From CALVGQ01 sp964370435 (GTDB lineage Bacteria; Bacillota_I; Bacilli_A; Erysipelotrichales; Erysipelotrichaceae), in assembly GCA_964370435.1 (NCBI GenBank), contig CAYJJG010000004.1, positions 1 to 64,000 of the forward strand: 64,000 nucleotides of DNA, given 5' to 3'. A program made the translations under genes and the position numbers. Below, piece after piece: positions 45,039-51,516 of this stretch (position 1 is its first letter; each line of letters starts with the position of its first letter). The notes under the pieces were generated by a model, which searched no databases, was not told the DNA's origin, and saw only the letters and a program-made list of their open reading frames with translations.

Positions 45039-45062
45039 TAATGCAAAGTTTTCATTGCATTA
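45039..45062. promoter_or_regulatory. Perfect 8-bp palindrome at the XRE cassette promoter
   Basis: TAATGCAA (45039-45046) and TTGCATTA (45055-45062) are perfect inverted repeats separated by 8 nt. The element overlaps the expected transcription start of the DUF6442-like/XRE unit, so it is a good operator candidate. Confidence 0.5.
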
Positions 45063-45076
45063 TTATAATAGTATAT

Positions 45077-45121
45077 GCCAAGTAAACTTGTCAAGTATTT
45101 TGCAAATAAAACTTGTCAAAA
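45077..45121 (-). promoter_or_regulatory. Tandem TTGACAAGTTT repeats, promoter -35/operator region
   Basis: Two copies of a roughly 19-bp element, each containing TTGACAAGTTT on the minus strand, lie 25 bp apart. Each holds a -35-like TTGACA, and ACTTGACAAGT in the proximal copy is itself palindromic. A -10-like TATAAT occurs between the proximal copy and the gene. Confidence 0.45.
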
Positions 45122-45423
45122 ATAAATAGTGACATAAGTTTTCTATATACTGGTAATAAACAATCCATAGAGTTTCATCATTTAGGAAAGGTAGGCTAAA
45201 AGGCACCTTAAGATAATTTACTAAGGGTTTACTTGTTTTATGTCATGTAGCAATTATCATGATTTTATGGAATATGAAGAAAGCTTTATTGATATAAATA
45301 ACCAATGATGAATAAAAATGCTCTAAAGATAGTGTAGCTAAAATGAGCAAAATAAAAAAGCGGTCATCTTTTAAAATCAAGTTGTGAAAATTGAAATAAA
45401 CAAAAATTATATTAAAATTAAGA

Positions 45424-45906
45424 TTATTTAGTATCCAAAATAGTTATCAATTGTAGATAAAAATAATCTGACAAACGATTTAAATAGGTAGTGCATTGTT
45501 GTGAAAGGTGTTTTGTCTCTTTTAAGCAGAATAAAGCACGCTCACATTTTCTAGTTAGTACTCTAAGATAATTATAGCTAGCTGAAACGCTATGATTGAG
45601 TGGATAAACAAATTTAAAATCATCATACTTGTCTTGATTCTTATCAATTATCAATTCTAATTCATTAATTGCACCTTCTAAAAAAACATCATTGTCTTTG
45701 TATTCAGCGATAATATTAGCAATAGCAGATAAGCTAGAAATTATAGTTTCAGCTAACGGTTCTTTTATTAGTGGTTGATATAAACATAGTGCTGCGATAA
45801 GTTCATCTACTTGACCTAAAGCTTCAAGATCAAGAGAACTTTTTTCAATCCGTTTGTTATAAAAATCAGTCATTCCATCATCTCCAGTTTTGGTAGTTAC
45901 TTTCAT
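45424..45906 (-). CDS. PduO-type cob(I)alamin adenosyltransferase-like protein
   Basis: The 160-aa protein matches the PduO/MMAB fold: TKTGDDGMTDFYNKRIEKSS at the N-terminus, EALGQVDELIAAL, and the C-terminal NRLSDYFYLQLI. Such enzymes transfer adenosyl from ATP to cob(I)alamin. Several usual ligand positions differ: the family TxLxxGxR loop reads TDFYNKR, and the RxxCRRAER helix reads TRKCERALF. The catalytic function is therefore uncertain. No B12-dependent or B12-transport gene is near. ATG 45906 is preferred over GTG 45915 (site AGAGGTGA). Confidence 0.75.
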   Translation of the reverse strand: MKVTTKTGDDGMTDFYNKRIEKSSLDLEALGQVDELIAALCLYQPLIKEPLAETIISSLSAIANIIAEYKDNDVFLEGAINELELIIDKNQDKYDDFKFVYPLNHSVSASYNYLRVLTRKCERALFCLKETKHLSQQCTTYLNRLSDYFYLQLITILDTK

Positions 45907-46039
45907 GAAAATCACCTCTTAAGTTATCATATCACATAAATAAAATCACAATTTAATTTATATCTAAAAAACTAAAATAAATTTGCGGTTTTCGTCCATA
46001 CTATTTTTGCATACACTTTATAGAAGGAGGTAGTTCATA

Positions 46040-47806
46040 GTGAAATATCACTTTACCAGCCAAGCTCAATTAGCACTCAATAATGCTAAGAAAATAGCTA
46101 AGGCATGTCAAAATAGTTACATTGGAACTGAACATTTATTACTAGGTATTTTGAAACAGGAGAATACAAAACTAGAAGAAATACTGAAAAAAGACAATGT
46201 AACTTATGATGTACTATATGAAGAAGTTGTATCATTATTTGGGTTTAGTAAAGATAATAATACTAAAATGGAATATACCTGTACCATGGATGAGATACTA
46301 CAACAATGTTTAATTGTAGCCTATCAGAATCAAAAAAAACTAGTGGATATAGATTGTTTGACACTGTGTTTACTGGAAGCTGAAAATAATGTAGCAAATG
46401 AATTATTAAGAAGATTTTATATTGATGTTGAGGAATTGAAATTAGCTTTTAAAGAACAGCAATATACAGTGTTAGATAGCTTTAAAGAATTAAAGAACTT
46501 AAATTTAAGTCAAAGCAAGAACCCGACTAAGATAGTGAAAAGAGAAGAAGAGTTAGAAACGATGATAGATATTCTGTGTAGAAAACTTAAGGCTAATCCT
46601 TTATTAATCGGTGAAGCAGGAGTAGGAAAAAGCGCACTAGTAGAAGAACTAGCACAAAGAATAAATCTTAAACAGGTACCTGAAGAAATGGTTAACTGTG
46701 TAATATACGAGTTAAATATAAATAGTTTAGTAGCAGGTACAAAGTATCGAGGAGAATTTGAAGAGAAGATTGATAAACTCTTGGAAACAGTATTAAAATA
46801 CCCTCAAGTTATATTATTTATTGATGAAATACACATGATGGTACATGCCGGAAAGGCTGAAGGAAGCATTGATGTTGCAGGAGTATTAAAGCCTTATCTT
46901 GCCAGAGGGAGTTTTAGATGTATTGGTGCAACGACCATTGATGAATATCATAATGGCATAGAGAAAGATCGTGCTTTAAAAAGAAGATTTCAAGTTATAA
47001 AAATAAAAGAGCCACCCCTTAGTGATGTGCTAGCAATGCTAGAGTGTAAGAAAAGTGAATATGAAAATCATCATCAAGTATATTTTCCCTCGAATCTAAT
47101 TCAGAATTGTTTAGACTTATCAATGCAGTATCTTCCAGGCTTAACTTTTCCAGATAAGGCAATTGATGTTATGGATTTAAGTTGTGTTAAGGCGAAAAAA
47201 GCAGGTTTAAAAAGTGTAGATTTAAGTTGCATAGAAGAAACTATTCAATCAATAAGTGAAATACCTTACTCTTTCTGTAGTAAAATCCAAGAGCGAGAAG
47301 TAGAACTTAGAGAAGTATTTAGTGAATTAGATTTGAGGCGAATTATTCAACGTTGTAAACAATTAGATGACAATAAAATCAGAAATACACCCTATGACAT
47401 ATGGTATTTACAGGGAAATAATGAACAGTATAAGCGTAGTATTGCAGAACTATTAGCAAAGATATTTCTAAATCATGAAAAAGAATTAACAGTCTTGGAT
47501 GGCAGTTTAATGACTTTGAATAATTTGATATACTTATATCAAAAGTGTAAGAAAAATGTATTTCAAGTGCTTTATATAGAAAGCTTTGACCATATGAATA
47601 CAAATTTACTCGAGCTATTTCAAACAGTATTTAGTCAAGGTAAGGTACAGATTCAAGACTTTGAATTAAACTTATCCCACGCTTTAATCATAATTGATAG
47701 TAAAGAAAAAAGAATGAAAGCATTAGGGTTTGTAAGCAATGAAACCCAGAGACAATCTAGTAAATTCAGTATTGACACTGACAAACTTCCTAGCAAAGTA
47801 CATTAA
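46040..47806 (+). CDS. ClpC-like AAA+ protein with degenerate second ATPase domain
   Basis: The 588-aa protein begins like ClpC: Clp N-domain repeats (ALNNAKKIAKACQNSYIGTEHLLLGIL), then an intact D1 ATPase with GEAGVGKS (191-198), the pore loop GTKYRGEFEEK and Walker B VILFIDEIHM. After PDKAIDVMDLS the coiled-coil M-domain is missing. The region aligned with D2 has no Walker A (NNEQYKRS where GPTGVGKT is usual) and a changed Walker B (LYIESF for LLDEIE). It stops after a segment KALGFVSNETQ that aligns with the ClpP-binding VGF loop region of ClpC. ClpC is about 810 aa. GTG start behind AAGGAGG. ispD follows, partly echoing the Bacillus clpC-radA-disA-yacL-ispD order. Confidence 0.85.
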   Translation: MKYHFTSQAQLALNNAKKIAKACQNSYIGTEHLLLGILKQENTKLEEILKKDNVTYDVLYEEVVSLFGFSKDNNTKMEYTCTMDEILQQCLIVAYQNQKKLVDIDCLTLCLLEAENNVANELLRRFYIDVEELKLAFKEQQYTVLDSFKELKNLNLSQSKNPTKIVKREEELETMIDILCRKLKANPLLIGEAGVGKSALVEELAQRINLKQVPEEMVNCVIYELNINSLVAGTKYRGEFEEKIDKLLETVLKYPQVILFIDEIHMMVHAGKAEGSIDVAGVLKPYLARGSFRCIGATTIDEYHNGIEKDRALKRRFQVIKIKEPPLSDVLAMLECKKSEYENHHQVYFPSNLIQNCLDLSMQYLPGLTFPDKAIDVMDLSCVKAKKAGLKSVDLSCIEETIQSISEIPYSFCSKIQEREVELREVFSELDLRRIIQRCKQLDDNKIRNTPYDIWYLQGNNEQYKRSIAELLAKIFLNHEKELTVLDGSLMTLNNLIYLYQKCKKNVFQVLYIESFDHMNTNLLELFQTVFSQGKVQIQDFELNLSHALIIIDSKEKRMKALGFVSNETQRQSSKFSIDTDKLPSKVH

Positions 47807-47835
47807 AAAATGGTATTATATTGCTAGGTGATTTT

Positions 47836-48492
47836 ATGAAATATGCAGTAGTTATTGTAGCAGCAGGTAGTGGTAGCAGAATGAATTTAGGCTATAATAA
47901 AGTATTTTATCCAATTAATGAAGAAGAAACTGTTTTGGATAAAACTATAGCTTGTTTTTTAGCGCATGAACACTGCGGGCAAATAATTGTAGTAACACAA
48001 AAAGAAAACTTTAAACTTATAAAAAATAGTGGAAGAATAGCATTGGAGTTCTGCGAAGGAGGAAGCACGCGAAGTGAGAGTGTAATCAATGGATTAGCAC
48101 TAGTCAAAGAAAACTATGTTATGGTGCATGATGGAGCACGTCCATTCATCACAACCGAGCTATTAGATAATGTAGTAACTTCATTAAAAACTCACGATGC
48201 CTGTTTATTGGCAGTTCCATGTAAAGATACAATAAAAGTAGTGGAAAATAATGTAGTTAATAAAACATTAAAGAGAGCTACTTTATATCAGGCACAAACA
48301 CCACAAGCATTTAAGACCGACGTATTGAAAAGAAGTTATAGCAAAATAAGTGACTTAAATATACTAACTGATGATGCTAGTGCAGTAGAGTTAGCAAATG
48401 AGGCTAGTGTAGTTATTGTAGAAGGAAGTTATGCTAATATCAAAATTACAACTATCGAAGATATTGCCATGCTAAAGAAAAGAAATGCCTAG
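47836..48492 (+). CDS. ispD: 2-C-methyl-D-erythritol 4-phosphate cytidylyltransferase
   Basis: IspD makes CDP-methylerythritol, the third step of the MEP pathway. The 218-aa protein shows VAAGSGSRMNLGYNKVFYPI (nucleotide loop with R and K), VMVHDGARPFI, a VPCKDTIKVV strand and LTDDASAVELA near the C-terminus. ATG 47836 is preferred over TTG 47821 because it gives the family start and follows AGGTGA. The gap from the ClpC-like gene is 29 nt, so they probably share a transcript. Confidence 0.95.
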   Translation: MKYAVVIVAAGSGSRMNLGYNKVFYPINEEETVLDKTIACFLAHEHCGQIIVVTQKENFKLIKNSGRIALEFCEGGSTRSESVINGLALVKENYVMVHDGARPFITTELLDNVVTSLKTHDACLLAVPCKDTIKVVENNVVNKTLKRATLYQAQTPQAFKTDVLKRSYSKISDLNILTDDASAVELANEASVVIVEGSYANIKITTIEDIAMLKKRNA

Positions 48493-48510
48493 AAATAGGC
48501 ATTTTATACT
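48483..48510. terminator. Terminator after ispD
   Basis: AAATGCCTA pairs with TAGGCATTT (loop GAAA), followed by TATACTG and a T run. The minus strand also ends in T-rich sequence, so it can serve the convergent lipoprotein gene. Confidence 0.8.
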
Positions 48511-48516
48511 GTTTTT

Positions 48517-49728
48517 CTAGAAAGGTCCCCACGTTTGATTAACACTATCATCAGTTTGATGCTCCAGTATCCAAGGAATCCATCTGCCAAATACATTGAT
48601 GTCTTCATATTGTATCCAATATTGAAGCATTTCATCTTGTAATAATTCTTGATAATCTTCATGTAGTGTGCGCTCTCTTGAACTTTTTGAAAATCTGAAA
48701 AAATAATCAATCATAGCTTGCTTTGTATAATCACTTACATCGAAATCTTTTGTATTTAAATTACCATTGTTAATGGTGTTATCCACAAATTGAGCATAAG
48801 CGTGCTCTGAAAAATTTAACAAATAGGTATCATTTAAATTATGCTCAAGGGCATAACTTTCAATATCAAGATTAAGTACTTGTGTAGTTAGTGTTTTATC
48901 AGGGTTCAAAGTAATACTAGTATAGCGATATGGATAGTTTATTGGCATATCAACAACAACTTCATAAAAATTTTCATCTTGTACTTGAAATGATGAATGA
49001 CGATGACCACTCATGTAAACAGGGATATTTGCGTTTTTAAACAGCTCTACTAACTTTTCTTGGTTTTCTATATTATAGTGTTGATAAACTTCATCTGCAG
49101 CATGTTTAAGTACATTGTAATGTCCAAAAGGAATTATCATTAACCCCTCTTTAGAGGCATAATCAATACACTCTTTGATATAGGATAATGTTTCTTCACT
49201 TAAATAACTGGCATATTCACTTGTTTTTGTAGATTTTTTAGTTGTATCAATCGACAGTACTAAAACCTCATCATTAATTTGAGCCAAGTAGCTCATAGAG
49301 TCAGTGTCTTGGCTGATAGCTTCAGCAAAGCCAAAGTCAGCATAAAGCTTCTTTAATTCGCTATTACTTACTAAACCAACATCGTGGTTACCCATAGTAA
49401 CATAAATTTGTGTTCCCGTTTCTTCAGCTTCTTTTAATCTTTCAATTAGGGCAAGATGTTCATCTAATTTACCATTATTAGTATTATCGCCAGCCAATAA
49501 GAGTACTTCACCAGCAGTTTCATAAAACAAGGTATCTAAAATTTCATCCAAGTACTCGGGACGATATTTATTATCGATTGTTTGATAATGAAAATCAGTG
49601 GAAATAAAAATCTCAGGAGCCTTAGTAGGCCATGCTGTAGTAACGTTAGTATCACTTAGAGTATTATCGCTATTTCCGCATCCACTCACTAATAATACTA
49701 AAGCAAAAGCAATAATCTTTTTTATCAT
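48517..49728 (-). CDS. Lipoprotein calcineurin-like metallophosphoesterase
   Basis: The 403-aa protein has a type II signal peptide with lipobox LVSGC (C17), so it is tethered to the outer face of the membrane. The phosphoesterase domain shows STDFHY (D, H), LAGDNTNNG (with the bridging Asp), MGNHD, PFGHYN and MSGHRH, the complete dimetal set. The C-terminal 130 residues form an extra domain not recognised. It may cleave extracellular nucleotides or phosphodiesters. Its own TGCTATAAT promoter is at 49760-49768 (minus). Confidence 0.9.
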   Translation of the reverse strand: MIKKIIAFALVLLVSGCGNSDNTLSDTNVTTAWPTKAPEIFISTDFHYQTIDNKYRPEYLDEILDTLFYETAGEVLLLAGDNTNNGKLDEHLALIERLKEAEETGTQIYVTMGNHDVGLVSNSELKKLYADFGFAEAISQDTDSMSYLAQINDEVLVLSIDTTKKSTKTSEYASYLSEETLSYIKECIDYASKEGLMIIPFGHYNVLKHAADEVYQHYNIENQEKLVELFKNANIPVYMSGHRHSSFQVQDENFYEVVVDMPINYPYRYTSITLNPDKTLTTQVLNLDIESYALEHNLNDTYLLNFSEHAYAQFVDNTINNGNLNTKDFDVSDYTKQAMIDYFFRFSKSSRERTLHEDYQELLQDEMLQYWIQYEDINVFGRWIPWILEHQTDDSVNQTWGPF

Positions 49729-49759
49729 AAAAAATCCTCATCATAAATGGCTCTTCTTA

Positions 49760-49768
49760 ATTATAGCA
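49760..49768 (-). promoter_or_regulatory. Extended -10 promoter of the lipoprotein gene
   Basis: TGCTATAAT on the minus strand, about 31 nt upstream of the ATG. Confidence 0.55.
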
Positions 49769-49821
49769 TGTAATAGAATTAAGATAATAATAAAACTATT
49801 TAAAATCTTATATAATGTAAT

Positions 49822-49849
49822 TTGCGACAAATTATGGTATAAATATAAT
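49822..49849 (+). promoter_or_regulatory. Promoter of the cohesin-like/dockerin gene
   Basis: TTGCGA (49822-49827), 16-nt spacer and TATAAT (49844-49849), about 60 nt upstream of the ATG. Confidence 0.55.
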
Positions 49850-49909
49850 ACTAGATAGAGAGAACCAAACTACTGTCAATAAAGCAATTACATTTTAAGG
49901 GAGAAAAGC

Positions 49910-51481
49910 ATGAAGAGAATTACAAGTTACATTTTAGCACTATCAATAATACTATCAATTTTTACACTATCTGTCTCAGCTGCGCAAGGAACTGTTAAGT
50001 TTGAAATTGATGCAAATATTTCGGATTTCTATTTGAATGAAGGCGGCGAAGCAAGAGTAAAATATACAATCTATGTAACAGCGCCTAATGAAGGACATTT
50101 AGGATCTTTTCAATTTGAACTGGTTGTTCCAGATGGTGTAAGTTTAGATATGAATCAAGTCGCAACCTCATCGACAACTACAGGATATTATATAAATGAA
50201 AATGCAGATTACCATGAAATTAGTAATCCTTCAGGCACTTATGAAGACTTAAGCTACACACCTAGCTCCAATAGATTTATTGCATATGGAACTACTAATG
50301 AAAGAAACCAAGAAGCAGGGTCAAAATTGGAAGTGATGCAAATTTGGGGTACTGTTTCTTTAGATAAAGTAGCAGAGTATACCTTAGGCATGGTTGAAAA
50401 CAATGCTGAAAGTATGGCCGCTGGTCAATGGAGTGGATATGCAGAAGACAACTATAGTAATTTTGAGGTAATAACTTCAACAATAAAAGTAGATGTTGCT
50501 GCTGCAAGTACACCACAAGCACAGTTTGTTATTACAAGTGAAAATACCGCAACATTAACTGCTGTGAATACTCAAATGGAATATAGTGTTGATGCAGGTG
50601 TTAGTTGGCTACCAGTTACTAATACCACACAAAATATTACAGAAGTCACTGATTTAGGAATATGGATAAGAGATAAAGGTAATGGAAGCACAACTGGAGT
50701 GTCTGCTATTCAAAAAATCACAATCACTAAGCAAGCATTACCGACAGGTGTCGTTGCACAAGAGCCAAATAGTATAGATGAAACAGTTTCCATACTGGGT
50801 ATAACTACAGATATGGAATATAAATTAGCAACAGAGTCAGAATATCAATCAGGAACAGGAAATCCTATCACTGGTGTAAACCAAAATGCTATTTATCATG
50901 TAAGAAATAAACATACCGCAAATTCACTATCTTCTGACTATATTACGATTACCATACCTCAATATGGAAAAAGTACTGTAATTGGGCAAGTTACAAGTTA
51001 TAACCCTATAATAGAAACGACTATCACTTTAGTAGCTGTAGAAAGCGATGAAACCTATACTACAGTTATCGCCAAAGAATCTAATGGAAGTGGAAAGCAT
51101 ACACAAAGCTATACTATTATGAATGTTTCAGAGGGAACGTATAATTTAGTTGTAAGCAAAGAAGGGCATTTAAATCACACAATAAAGGATGTAGTAGTTG
51201 GAAGTAATGACCTTGATTTAACAACAAATATCAATACCCATACAAATAATCATACGCTGATAAGTGGTGATGTTGGGGGAGATGGACAAGTTAACTTTGA
51301 TGATCTCAACATTGTAGTAAATTCAAAAAATTATAATAAATTAACAACATCTGCAGGTGTATCAATTAGTGCAGATATTAATGGGGATGGACAAATTAAT
51401 TTTGATGATTTAAATATAGTAGTAAATTCAAAAAATTATAATAAAACAGTAGTGAATAGTACCTACTCTTATGAAGATTAA
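49910..51481 (+). CDS. Secreted protein with cohesin-like, surface-repeat and dockerin domains
   Basis: The 523-aa protein has a signal peptide (to about residue 25, ending VSAAQG). Residues about 27-195 look like a cohesin-type beta-sandwich (VKYTIYVTAPNEGHLGSFQF, LDKVAEYTLGMV). Two surface repeats follow, sharing MEYSVDAG / MEYKLATE patterns (198-350), then a carboxypeptidase-regulatory-like beta domain (350-430) and a type I dockerin with two Ca2+ loops, DVGGDGQVNFDDL and DINGDGQINFDDL, each followed by the same NIVVNSKNYNK. Dockerins bind cohesins, so this protein could both dock and be docked. It precedes the M6 protease by 35 nt and is probably co-transcribed. Confidence 0.82.
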   Translation: MKRITSYILALSIILSIFTLSVSAAQGTVKFEIDANISDFYLNEGGEARVKYTIYVTAPNEGHLGSFQFELVVPDGVSLDMNQVATSSTTTGYYINENADYHEISNPSGTYEDLSYTPSSNRFIAYGTTNERNQEAGSKLEVMQIWGTVSLDKVAEYTLGMVENNAESMAAGQWSGYAEDNYSNFEVITSTIKVDVAAASTPQAQFVITSENTATLTAVNTQMEYSVDAGVSWLPVTNTTQNITEVTDLGIWIRDKGNGSTTGVSAIQKITITKQALPTGVVAQEPNSIDETVSILGITTDMEYKLATESEYQSGTGNPITGVNQNAIYHVRNKHTANSLSSDYITITIPQYGKSTVIGQVTSYNPIIETTITLVAVESDETYTTVIAKESNGSGKHTQSYTIMNVSEGTYNLVVSKEGHLNHTIKDVVVGSNDLDLTTNINTHTNNHTLISGDVGGDGQVNFDDLNIVVNSKNYNKLTTSAGVSISADINGDGQINFDDLNIVVNSKNYNKTVVNSTYSYED

Positions 51482-51516
51482 TTAAAAGATATAGGGATAA
51501 AAAAAGAGGTAAGTAA

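Larger units (their letters stand above)
45020..45423. other. Intergenic region (404 nt)
   Basis: The left part (45039-45121) holds a palindrome and tandem operator-like repeats for the XRE cassette. The remainder, 45122-45423, is AT-rich with only very short open frames (for example a 13-codon ATG frame near 45267 without a ribosome site). I see no gene, tRNA or terminator there; it could be remnant sequence. Confidence 0.55.

Noticed and set aside
45240..45330. Short open frame near 45267 in the long intergenic region
   Set aside because: Only 13 codons, no ribosome site and no promoter; not supportable as a gene.
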